NCBI GenBank assembly: GCA_023053575.1
Contig: JAKZAP010000009.1
Coordinates: forward strand, 21,681,869-21,745,868
Source of the DNA: Branchinecta lynchi
Taxonomy: Eukaryota; Arthropoda; Branchiopoda; Anostraca; Branchinectidae
DNA length: 64,000 bases
Direction of reading: 5' to 3'
Made by a program: the position numbers and the translations under genes. Below are positions 55,381-64,000 of this stretch, piece after piece (the stretch's first letter is position 1; every line of letters starts with the position of its first letter). The notes under the pieces were generated by a model. The model was not told the DNA's origin. It was given only the letters and a program-made list of their open reading frames with translations, and did no database searches.

Positions 55381-56103
55381 GAGCGTGTTCCATCCTACTT
55401 ACCGTAGTTACTACGCATGACGTCACGAATTCTGGCTTTTTGCCGTCAAGGCTGGAACGATTTTTCTATTTTCCAGCAGGATCTCACGCCAGGGGCGAAT
55501 CCGACCAATCACGTTCCAGAGATGCGTACTTACTACGCTTACTACGCTCCCGAGCATGGTAAGCAAATAGTAACTATTAGTTACTATTCCGACAAGAGGC
55601 GCATTCTCGCCGTTCCCCGAGGACTCCACTTGAGGAATCCCCGCGTTTTTGTTTGTCCCGGGGAATCACTCCCCTTATTCTCCTGAGTCCCCACGGACGG
55701 GGAATGCTTCGATTATCATCACCATCATTAAAAAGGACTCCCTTTCAGATTTGGAGGGGGATCAGTTTTTGCTGGTGTTGGTGCAATATAAAATTAATTT
55801 AAAACAGTCAGAATAAACAAAACCAAAATTAAAGTGGATCACGACTAATTTCGTTAACTGCACATTTTTTGTTCGAACAAAATCCGTTTTGGAAGCATTC
55901 CCCGTGTTCTTGCTGTTTTCTGTACGCGGAGTCGCGTGGAGTAAGTCCCTCTATTCTCGCCGTTCCCTTCGATTCCCCGAGGAGTCCTCGGGGAGCGGCG
56001 AGAATGCACCTAAGGTTGGAACGGTCAGCGTAGTAACTTTTCGTGAGGATGGAACGGAAATAGTAACTAATAGTAACTATTGTTACAAGGGTGGAACACG
56101 CTC
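55381..56103. mobile_element. Harbinger-like MITE inserted in the LINE YADD motif, TSD TAA
   Basis: Ends GAGCGTGTTCCATCCTACTT and GTGGAACACGCTC, flanked by TAA (55378-55380 and 56104-56106). It splits the LINE directly after the codons for YADDL. The MITE itself is interrupted by another at 55597-56011; without that it would be 305 bp, close to the 294 and 296 bp of other members. Confidence 0.92.
55597..56011. mobile_element. 415-bp MITE nested inside the Harbinger-like MITE, TSD AAG
   Basis: Begins AGGCGCATTCTCGCCGTTCC and ends GAGCGGCGAGAATGCACCT, flanked by AAG (55594-55596 and 56012-56014). The uninterrupted family members (12309-12604 and 62733-63026) show the empty site, gacaaggttgg, with a single AAG. 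Length is 415 bp as for the other complete copies. Confidence 0.92.
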
Positions 56104-58039
56104 TAAGTCGTCAGCGTAGCTCAGATTAGTGATACATGGAGAAGATAGATGGCAACCAATACCACTGGCAGTCAGACGCCTATTAAGGTCATCACAATAT
56201 GCAGTGAATAAAAAAGCAGACAAAACTCCGCCTTGACGCACTCCATTTGACGCAGAGAAAGGGGGGGGGCTAAATTCAGATGCCCAACGTATCAAAAATC
56301 TTTGCTCGTTGAACCAATACGAAAGAATACGTAGATAAGGCACAGGAACACTCCTTTCCCTTAGAATATTAAGGAGCTTCTGGTGATTTACACAGTCAAA
56401 CGCTTTCCTTACATCAACAAAAGAAGCATACACGTGACTAGAAAATAAACGGTAATATTCTATAACTGATCGAAGAATGAAAATCGCAAACTCCACCGAC
56501 AGTTTCTTTTTATAAGCAAACTTGTTATCACTAGTTTCAAGTTAAATACCTATACGTGCGAGAATCAAATGTTCCAGCACTTTAGACATTGTTGATGCTA
56601 AGGCAATTGGACGGAAGTTATCAGCTCGGGTCGAATCACGAAGACGACTCTTCTGTATAGGAACTAGAGTAACAGCCATCAGTGAATTAGGAAGAATACC
56701 ATGGTTAACCAACAGAGAGAAAATAATTGCAAGATAAAGTGACACAACCTAAGCACAAAGTCTCAAGTGGTTAGACGATATATTATCAAGCCCACCTGAA
56801 CAATTTGGTTTTAATTTACGAATTGCAAGCAGCACCTCTGCGGCTGAGAAATCTTTCACTTCTGTTCTAGGTATATTGCAATCAGAATCTCGAGAGCAAG
56901 CAGAGTTGCCCACAGAATTAAAAATTTTCTCAAAATAATCCTTCCAAAACAGGCAAATCGAATCGACTGTTTCCCTCGACAACAGGCGGAAGAGAACTTG
57001 CGTTACGGTTAGATGCAGTAAGGAGACCAACCTGGCAGTATAAATTTCTTTCGCACACTTTTTGACTGCACTGAAGGAATAGCTGCCTGGGCAGCTAGAA
57101 TCATTATCAGGCATATCGAACTAAACAGGTCTAGAATTCCACCTCTATTCGACTCACAGATACACTGACGTTCTGGACAACTAAACTAGTTAGCTCAGGA
57201 TCAATATAAAGACCCTCTAGACCTTTTAACACGGCATCACGATAGTTGAGCAACTCAGCTCTACCCGCTTCATTCCACAGAAGCTTGTTTGTGTGAGGCG
57301 TACTCGTGCTATGATCAGCTGCAGGAGCTAGATGCGCAATTCGCATTTAAAGCACAAGATAAAGGTGCATGATCTGATCCCAGCACATCATACAACACTC
57401 TAAACTCGGTGATACTAGAGGTTAGCGAATCCGATACTAAGTAGTGATCAAGCCATGATCTAGCAGCACGTGAATTACTTAGGAATGTAAAACTGTCAGA
57501 CGGTAAGAAAAGACCATCTGCAATATGCATGCTATTTTCTTCAGAAAAATCACGAAGCTCATCGTGAAATAGGGTTTTCTTCAGTGTATTCGAGTTGAAA
57601 TCACCGGCAATCAAAACCCCATGAATATCATCCTGGCTGTTGCAGAAACCAATGATGTTGGCTAGATACGCACGAAATTCTGGAAGATTATCAGCTTGAC
57701 ATACTGGCATATATACATTGAAGAATAACATGTTTCCTTTATCTGTCTTGATATGCAGCACTTGAAGTCGATTGTCATCGACATCCAAAGGGTGAACGCT
57801 AGCTGCAAGCGATCTATGCCACATCATGCAGAGTCCCCCGGAGGTACGGCCTCAGCGAAGAGGGGATTTCGATGAAGTAATAACCTTAGGGTGTAGATTT
57901 TCCAGAGTACTAAAATTAAGTGGCAATAGCATGGCCTCTTGGAGGAAGAGTAACTCATCAGTTTCACACAATGACAAGATCTGCTGAGTCCGAAGGCGCG
58001 CAGGGCAGCAATTGTAACTAGCGATCTTGAGCGGCATTA

Positions 58040-58930
58040 TGAGGTATTAGAGTGTACGCTGACTGAGCCACTGCGAGGACCTCGTCCCTCAGGATTCGGT
58101 TTCTCATAAAACTTGCGGAATAGAATGCCAGCAGGCCAGAACCGTGGAGTTAGAACTCTATCCAAATATAGGCTTGGCAATTCCAATTTGAAGGAGCAGT
58201 AGCTGTCGGATTTCGTTTGCAGGGTCTCACACCTCACTTGTCATTTAATCGCTTTGCTGACAAAGACACTGACTTCTTTGGCAGCCGTATTTGGAGCAAA
58301 CCACGTTACGAAGATTTTGGACGTGCGGATTGCGGCGACAGATTTCAAACTTGAATTAGCTCTAAAAGAGCTTCCGATATGGTTCTGCAGCCAGCCGCTA
58401 CCACCAGTTCCCTTCTGATTCTTCGGGTTGTTGTTACGATTTTGTTGAGAGCGGCCATTTCTTACAATATCACGATAAGAAGTTGCTGCAGCTGGGATGC
58501 TCGCGCCATCTGTGTTAGAGCTGCTTCCATTTTCACCACTAGATAGCGTAAGCAGCGGTATGATAGGGACTCTCATAGTAGCAGGAGGCGGGTCAGCAGA
58601 TACGATAGTGGACTGACTTGGCTCACCGGAGGGCTTCGGCTAAGCATTAGTCACCAACAGGCGAAGAGAGTCTATTTCAGCTTTCAGAAATCAGAATATC
58701 GTACGATGAAATGATTGTCGCAAGTTAAAAGTGGGAAATATGCAGAGCAGGGGATCGTTGCAAATTAGCAGCTGTGAAAAGCGGCAATGTATCGTGATCA
58801 CATTGTGTAAGCATGGCATACAGCTCAGACAGGACAGGTTTCTTAGCGGTAAGGCCGGAACGAGTTTTTACGAAGTCTTGGAAGTCCTTGGTCAACTTAG
58901 CCACCAGAAGCGGGGGTAGATGGGGCACTA
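58040..58930 (-). pseudogene. LINE ORF1, broken
   Basis: Upstream of the LINE ORF2 on the minus strand lie three frames: 58725-58928 (PHLPPLLVAKLTKDFQDFVK), 58241-58576 (YRDIVRNGRSQQNRN, then KIFVTWFAPNTAAKEVSVFV) and 58037-58237 (SYCSFKLELPSLYLDRVLTP, RFWPAGILFRKFYEK). The last two are the usual C-terminal region of ORF1 proteins in this LINE group. A stop near 58240 and shifts near 58640-58720 break the frame. Confidence 0.7.
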
Positions 58931-59229
58931 GACTGTGCTTAGCCCGTAAAATATCTTCGGGCTCTTAAAGATCATGGCACAATTGTAAGAAAGAAATAGA
59001 AAACCGTAATTTTCGGGGTTTTTTCTTGATGTCTCTGAATGTCTCTCGGGGTTCCACTTTGGATCCGAGAAATCAGGAAGCAGAGCAGCTCTGAGACGAC
59101 CTGAGTACTCTTGCCCAACATCACTATCGATATGTGGAGGGGCCAAAATTTATAGAAAACGCAACTCAGCCTCAGTGTTATCTGCTCCTTTCTTTTCACC
59201 TGTTCAATGATCAACCGAAAACAGAAATA

Positions 59230-59520
59230 TCCATTCCCGATTGTGTTCACCACCTCACTCAGCGAATGCTAGCAGTCGACATAAGTGGTGGTCCGGAAGC
59301 GCAGTATCCTTGTCCTTTTTGTAATTCGAGTGATGAGGGGCTGGGCCATGTTCTCTTGAGGTGTAAGGAGCTTTCTAATATAAGGGGTACTCTTTTTCAG
59401 AATGGGGGGGATGAGCTACTTCTAGGTATCCTTAAGTCAACAAATGCTAGGTCTATAGTGTGTTTTGGAAATATGGTAGAAAAAGTTATTAGTTTAGCAG
59501 AAAGTCGGTAGGATATTAAG
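59230..59520 (+). mobile_element. LINE C-terminal fragment with Cys/His motif
   Basis: A plus-strand frame ending at 59511 contains CPFCNSSDEGLGHVLLRCKE and ELLLGILKSTNARSI, typical of the C-terminal Cys/His region of non-LTR retrotransposon proteins. A short 3' region with an atatatatat run follows. It lies in sense to PWP1, 200 bases before exon 2. Confidence 0.7.
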
Positions 59521-59720
59521 TTAAGAATGTGAGGTTGTTTGTTAGTTGAGATTGTTGTTTGTTTTGTTTTTCTGTATATGGCTTAATCGCTTTCAAATAC
59601 AGATATATATATATACATAGCAGGGGTCAAATAATTTGTCTGTTGCCTATTCTTTTCTGATACTCTTTCACAAGAAGGATACAGGAAGGGACTATTTTTC
59701 ATAGGATTTTCTTTTTTTAG

Positions 59721-59779
59721 GTGAAATTATCATCTGATGAGCTTGCTGAGATTATCAAACAGACGCAAGGAAATCTCAA
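59721..59779 (+). CDS. PWP1: PWP1 exon 2
   Basis: Acceptor ggattttctttttttag before GTGAAATTATC and donor AATCTCAA|GTAAGA; 59 nt, entering in phase 0 and leaving in phase 2. It encodes VKLSSDELAEIIKQTQGNL, directly continuing exon 1 (LIPEK) and matching the VELSKEEVKRLIAEAKEKL stretch of human PWP1 that follows the N-terminal Trp motif. The next exon (acidic region) is not recognised before the window ends. Confidence 0.88.
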
Positions 59780-60140
59780 GTAAGATTGCACTGATTTTTC
59801 TGTCTTTACGCTCGGGTAAAAAGTTGATTGTTGCCCCGTTGGAGCAATCCCAATCGCTACTACTTTAAAGATAAGTTTAGATATATGATTTATGATTTAT
59901 ATGATTAGATAGCCTATATGATTTCCTATATCCTAATGCATGTCTTTTATGGCTTGTCTTAATGCTATACGAAATGACGCATACAAAAATAAACTACAAG
60001 CTTTGGATATCGTTCTTTGCCCTTTGGGTATTCTTATCTATCAGGAAGAAATAATACAGAAAAATCAGTTAAAAGGTTGTCTTCCGAAAGTAAAACATTC
60101 AGCGGGTCTGCAGTCTCACTGTCGAATGCACTTCATCTGC
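59780..60140 (+). other. PWP1 intron 2, start
   Basis: AT-rich DNA after the exon 2 donor, with short ttatatgatta repeats near 59885-59930. No further PWP1 exon recognised. Confidence 0.4.
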
Positions 60141-60146
60141 CAGGTA

Positions 60147-61113
60147 TTAGAGCTGCGTTCGATTTGAGTCCTGCTTGTATCGGCTTGCCTTCTTGTTACA
60201 ACCTTAGCCGTGCTCCGAGCCCGGCCCCCCCCGAAATCTCACGATTTTTTTTCGCATAATTTTCTGATCCTTCACACAGAATAAGGGATAGTGGTTAATT
60301 ACTGATCTAGACAGAATTTTTCTAGGGAATAAAGCGGTCGTAGGCACGCTAAAGAAAGGACAACTGTAAAAATGTCGAAAAAACAACTGAGTGTTCTCCA
60401 TCTTCTCCAGCTTTGGGGTAAAAAACGACGAATTAGTGAGACGAATATAATGCGCCTTTCATATACTGTTTTGAAGGATTTGGGCCCCCACCGAAAAAAA
60501 TTCCTGCGTACGTGCCTGCCGCGTTCGATTTAGCCTTGTCCCGGTCCTGTCTCAGTCCTGTCAGCGCCGTTTTATTTAACTGCCTTGTCCGCTTAATGCT
60601 GTTTTATTTGTCCTGCCAGCTGACAATTGTTAGTGCCCTGTCAGACAGGACGCCGTGCATGATGACATGCTCTCGGAGCAAGCTTCGGTCCTGTCACGGG
60701 TAGATTTCTCGATTGCGTTTTATTTGCGATGCTTGTCCGCTGAGTCGTTCCCCTGACAAGGCTAAATAAAACGGGTTTTAAACCGTGACAAGGCAGTAAC
60801 AAGAAGACAGGACCGAGACAAGGAGGACTCAAATCGAACGCAACTCTTGTCACGGCTTTAAAGCCGTTTTATTAGCCTTGTCAGGTAAATGACTCAACTT
60901 ACAAGCATCATAAATAAAACGCAGTCGAGAAATCAAGCCGAGACAGGATCCAAACTTGCTCCGAGACCATGTCATCTTTCACGGCGTCCTGTCTGACAGG
61001 GCACTGCCAATTGTCAGCTGACATGACAAATAAAACGGCATTAATCGGACAAGCCAGTTAAATAAAACGGCATTTGAATGACAGGACCGAGACAAGGGCA
61101 AGCCGAACGCGGC
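60147..61113. mobile_element. Overlapping foldback elements with GCGTTCGATTT ends
   Basis: 60523-60840 and 60845-61113 are inverted arms: gccgcgttcgatttagcctt and ttgtccgcttaatgc on the left answer to ggcattaatcggacaagcc and gccgaacgcggc on the right. In addition ctgcgttcgatttgagtcct at 60148 pairs with aggactcaaatcgaacgcaa at 60822, so a second inverted pair encloses the left arm. Motifs taaaacggc and cctgtcagacaggac recur. No coding potential. Confidence 0.75.
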
Positions 61114-61530
61114 TTTAGGTTGACGCGTTCTTGTGTTATTAAGGGGCGTTTTCGCCTGGATGGCTCCGGCCCCGTCAACCTCCCGTCGAGCTCGACGGAC
61201 ATTTTCGAATGGATGCCGTCGACCTTTTTGTCAGTTTCGCGCGAACGAATGAAAAGGTGAACAGGCCATCCAGCTCGACGGACGCCTCCCGTTCAACACC
61301 GCTCCCAGGGCAGCGTTGACTGAACGGGGATATTGTGTAGACCTTCCCACTCATATGTTCCCATCCAGCTGAATGGGCATTTTCGCGTGGACGGAACCAT
61401 CTTCCTCAGCCGTTCAACGCCCAACCGATTTTTTTCATTTTCACGTGGACGGGATCACCCGTTCAGCTCCACTGCCATCCACGCGAAAACGACCCCTAGC
61501 TTCGTTTGGTGTCCGGTGAGTGCTCACTGG
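61114..61530. other. Sequence rich in CGACGGA / TTTTCGCGTGGACGG motifs
   Basis: Short recurring phrases (ttttcgc.tggacgg, cagctcgacggac, cgttcaac) appear in both orientations, suggesting a degenerate foldback. No gene or exon recognised. Confidence 0.4.
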
Positions 61531-61531
61531 T

Positions 61532-61800
61532 TCTTCTTATAACGCGTTTTTGCATTCACCTGTGACTGCTTCCCCGACTTAAAACCCGTGTTTGAAAGTT
61601 AGGGCTCACGGTTTCTCCTTATAACGCGTTTTTGCATTCACCTGTGACTCCTCCCCAGACTTACAACCCGTTTTCGGAACTTAGTGCTCAAGGCTTCTTC
61701 TTATAACGCGTTTTTGCATTCACCTGTGACTGCTTCCCCGATTTAAAACCCGTTTTGGAAGTTAGTGCTCACGGCTTCTTCTTATAACGCGTTTTTGCGT
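61532..61800 (+). repeat. Tandem repeat of 81-83 bp, about 3.3 units
   Basis: ttcttataacgcgtttttgc begins units at about 61534, 61615, 61698 and 61779; each full unit also has attcacctgtgactgcttcc and aaaacccgttttggaag. The last copy is cut short. Confidence 0.85.
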
Positions 61801-61905
61801 TATAAGGCGAAAAGAAAACGACGTGTTCTTTCAAGAAAACGTGTTTTCTGCTCCCCAGACTTATTACCCGTTTCTGGAAGTGAGTGCTCACCGGTGCCGA
61901 CTAAC

Positions 61906-61933
61906 CAGAACCTGCTTGACAGGCAGGTTCTGG
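61906..61933. repeat. Perfect short hairpin
   Basis: cagaacctgc and gcaggttctg flank a short loop (ttgacag). It could be a small foldback remnant; no T run follows, so a pol III terminator role is not indicated. Confidence 0.6.
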
Positions 61934-62214
61934 TGGCGTCGCCGGTGAGATCAAAAAGTTGTTGACTTAATTGTATCGGAATTCCATACAGCCATGACGT
62001 ACTTAGCAAGGTCGTGTGATTGAGGACCCAACATAGGGTTTGATTGTCCCTACCCTAAGCCGTTTTATCAATCTAAACGCGACCGGCGCCTCGCTGGCCG
62101 CTCGGCTGTATATATATATGTATTTAAATATACACTCACCGATAGGAATAAACTACAAATCTTCGTTTTCTGAGGTAAAATAGATCAAATGGGTGTGACA
62201 TCTCGCTTGTATAG

Positions 62215-62680
62215 AGAGATTGCACCATACCCGACGAAAACGGACGGGATCGTAACGAAAAAATTTAACATTAGGAAGTATAGGACTTTCAACTTTGAAA
62301 TTAAATTATCGGCGTTTTATCACTCCTTCTGAGCCAGGAATTTGCTGGAAATATTAATTGGGCTATTCCTTAACCGTATTTTTCTATTTTTGCAAAAGAG
62401 TTTCCATGGAAGTAAGAGTTTGAAGGCGTCAAAGTTTGTAAACAAAGACGGAGTCTCGTCCTATTGGTCAATTATGACACATTTTTTCAAATCCGCGTCA
62501 TCGTCGACCAATAGGATTCGAGACTCCGTTTTTGTGTTCAAACTCCCTAACTCAGAATGATAATAAGACGCCGATAATTTAATTTCAAAGTTGAAAGTCC
62601 TATACCTCCCAATGTTAAATTGTTTTGTTATGATCCCGTGATGATGGAGTAGCAATATCCGTTTTCATCGGGTGGAGTGC
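62215..62680. mobile_element. Foldback element with long inverted arms
   Basis: attgcaccatacccgacgaa, gtataggactttcaactttg and aaattaaattatcggcg on the left are mirrored by cgccgataatttaatttcaa, agttgaaagtcctatacc and catcgggtggagtgcaat on the right. An inner pair (acggagtctcgtcctattgg / ccaataggattcgagactcc) continues it. It abuts the LINE fragment at 62675. Confidence 0.8.
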
Positions 62681-63202
62681 AATCTGTCTATACTCTAAAT
62701 ACTCTTTCAAACAAATTTGGAGCTAAGATAATGAGCGTGTTCCACCCTTCTAACGATAGTTACTATTTCCGTTCCATCCTCACGAAAAGTTACTACGCTG
62801 ACCGTTCCAACCTTGTCGGAATAGTAACTAATAGTTACTATTTGCTTACCATGCTCGGGAGCGTAGTAAGCGTAGTTACTACGCATCTCTGTAACGTGAT
62901 TGGTCGGATTCGCCCCTGGCGTGAGATCCTGCTGGAAATAGAAAAATCGTTCCAGCCTTGACGGCAAAAAGCCAGAATTCGTGACATCATTCGTAGTAAC
63001 TACGGTAAGTAGGGTGGAACACGCTCAATGTGTTGTCCTCAGATGGAACACCAATTCCCCCTCTCCTCCCGTCTTACGTGCGTCGGTCCGAGAGGAATAC
63101 TGCCAATCAGTTTTCTCCGTATCCCGCTAATTCTTCTTGCCCGTTGTAGTTTCATCCCATTATTTATTTCTGGTCATTTCTTGTAACTTGATTGATTGAT
63201 TG
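62675..63202 (+). mobile_element. LINE 3' fragment with TTGA-repeat tail, interrupted by a MITE
   Basis: NTLSNKFGAKI is encoded at 62697-62729, and after the MITE the frame continues CCPQMEHQFP. The same region of the LINE at 37886-38400 reads NTLSNKFGAKITCCPRMAH. The 3' end is the tail ttgattgattgattg at 63187-63202. Confidence 0.85.
62733..63026. mobile_element. Harbinger-like MITE in a LINE fragment, TSD AAT
   Basis: Ends GAGCGTGTTCCACCCTTCTA and GGGTGGAACACGCTC, flanked by AAT (62730-62732 and 63027-63029). Removing the MITE and one AAT restores the LINE reading KIMCCPQM, confirming the ends. Length 294 bp; the interior matches 12309-12604. Confidence 0.92.
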
Positions 63203-63891
63203 TATGGAATTATGATATAATTTAGTTTAAACCAATCAAAAAGGAACAATAAGACTAGAACCGAACACCGGTGAGGAAAACCAGAGACAGCCCAGAGTGC
63301 AACGAACGCAGCTATTTTTTTTTGAATGTCGACGACGCGACGGTTAAAAAAAAAAATCGGCGCGGCTTTGGGATCTAGTTGTCCGTGTGAGAGCATGGTT
63401 AATGCCATTTTCTATTTAAAATAAACCACTTTTACTAATAGGTTTTAGTTATCCTTTAAACCAATTGGAATGGGCACATAATTAATTGTGACCCCAGATA
63501 TTTCTTTTACTAACTGCGAGTTTTTCATTAGTTGTGTTTTTGCAGATACCATGGTATCTGATACCCCTGTCAAAAGGAGTTTTCGCAGTTACTGTCGTAT
63601 CTGGCCAGATACCGTGGTAACTGATCATGGTATCTGAAAAATTCATCCCAATTCCATCATCACTAACGGAAGAGTCTAGTTTTTATCAAATTGGTGGAAA
63701 AGATTTTGTGCCACTCTAGATCTCAGTGGATATCAGTATGTCGTTTTGGATGATTTTTAAAAGCGTAAATCCGAAAAATTTTGTTTTGGTAGAGCAAAAA
63801 CGACTAGTTGCAGATCCATTTACCGTGGTAACAGATACTGAACGCAACTATTGTATCATAAAGGCAGGCCTTAAGGGCCAGTGGTGACTAT
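63203..63891. other. Sequence with gataccatggtatc palindromes
   Basis: A perfect 18-bp palindrome CAGATACCATGGTATCTG lies at 63543-63560, and related agataccgtggtaactga and taccgtggtaacagatactg motifs occur at about 63605 and 63822 with gatcatggtatctg at 63626. No gene or splice-bounded frame recognised. Confidence 0.4.
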
Positions 63892-64000
63892 GAGCGTGTT
63901 CCACACTTCTAACAATAGTAACTATTACTTACTATTTTCGTTCCATCCTCTTAAAAAGTTACTACGCTGACCGTTCCAACCTTCTCGAAATAGTAACTAA
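63892..64000. mobile_element. Harbinger-like MITE, cut by the window end
   Basis: Starts GAGCGTGTTCCACACTTCTA and continues with the ctacgctgaccgttccaacc block of the 12309-12604 family. The right end lies outside the window. Confidence 0.85.

Larger units (their letters stand above)
54101..58037 (-). mobile_element. Decayed LINE ORF2 in PWP1 intron 1, with two insertions
   Basis: A minus-strand non-LTR element of the CR1/L2 group. The endonuclease part starts MPLKIASYNCCPARLR (58037) and has VLIAGDFNSN, SWLDHYLVSDSL and LGSDHAPLSC; a TGA at 57852-57854 interrupts it in frame. RT motifs follow: ADNFRPIALASTMSKVLEHL, FVDVRKAFDCVNHQKLL, NGVRQGGVLSAFLFTAYCDD and SYADDL at 56105. After the MITE at 55381-56103 the frame resumes VLLATCPN. 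KTVWN at 55114 is followed, after the element at 54467-55105, by ELTFVKELRYLGL. The C-terminus includes RELCVAYNNTIRFLHGIPSF. Several further in-frame stops and a shift near 57330 mark it as dead. Confidence 0.9.

Noticed and set aside
55417..55686. Frame starting MTSRILAFCRQGWNDFSIF, also at 12158-12568 and 62707-62967
   Set aside because: It is the translation of the GAGCGTG MITE; its recurrence reflects copy number, not a conserved gene.

Overview
The window is a piece of an animal nuclear genome, most likely an invertebrate. It has spliced exons with GT..AG borders, a recognisable PWP1 orthologue, a pol III-type tRNA sequence, and a dense mosaic of non-LTR retrotransposons and DNA-transposon derivatives. 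There are no bacterial-style operons, no CRISPR array and no rRNA. I cannot name the species. Most open reading frames here are chance frames through repeats and are not listed.

Layout. (1) 1-16980 is dominated by a direct segmental duplication. About 5 kb (1564-6570) recurs at 11810-16980, each copy preceded by an interspersed element with GGGATCCC ends. The two copies differ by clean insertions and deletions and by one ~420 bp cassette lying in opposite orientation. Between them is a pyrimidine-rich repeat tract holding a hAT-type element. (2) 17081-18240 is a ten-unit, 116-bp satellite, followed by nested palindromic TA-flanked elements. (3) 19-27 kb holds one likely orphan exon (minus), several MITEs, a LINE tail and a decayed coding-like stretch with a Cys-rich end. 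(4) 27.5-31.9 kb is a nearly intact CR1-like LINE (minus; ORF1 plus an ORF2 with one internal stop), bracketed by inverted repeat arms. (5) 36.7-44.9 kb holds four convincing minus-strand exons of an unrecognised gene or pair of tandem genes. Two of them are related to each other, and the first encodes a possible N-myristoylation signal. (6) 48.8-59.8 kb holds exons 1 and 2 of PWP1 (plus), separated by a 10.8-kb intron. That intron contains an antisense, decayed LINE into which a Harbinger-like MITE (itself carrying another MITE) and a hAT-type element have inserted. (7) 60-64 kb is foldback DNA, a short tandem array, a LINE tail with a MITE in it, and a MITE running off the window.

The strongest results come from comparing filled with empty sites. 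For several element families the exact ends and target-site duplications can be read from the window itself: 3 bp (Harbinger-like), 8 bp (hAT-like) and TA (Tc1/mariner-like). Order of insertion can also be deduced. The only confidently named host gene is PWP1, a WD-repeat protein linked to ribosome biogenesis and Pol I transcription; only its first ~50 residues are here. I see no evidence for a new multi-gene system. The least explained items are the related-exon gene at 36.7-44.9 kb and the cassette found in opposite orientation at the same site of both duplication copies.
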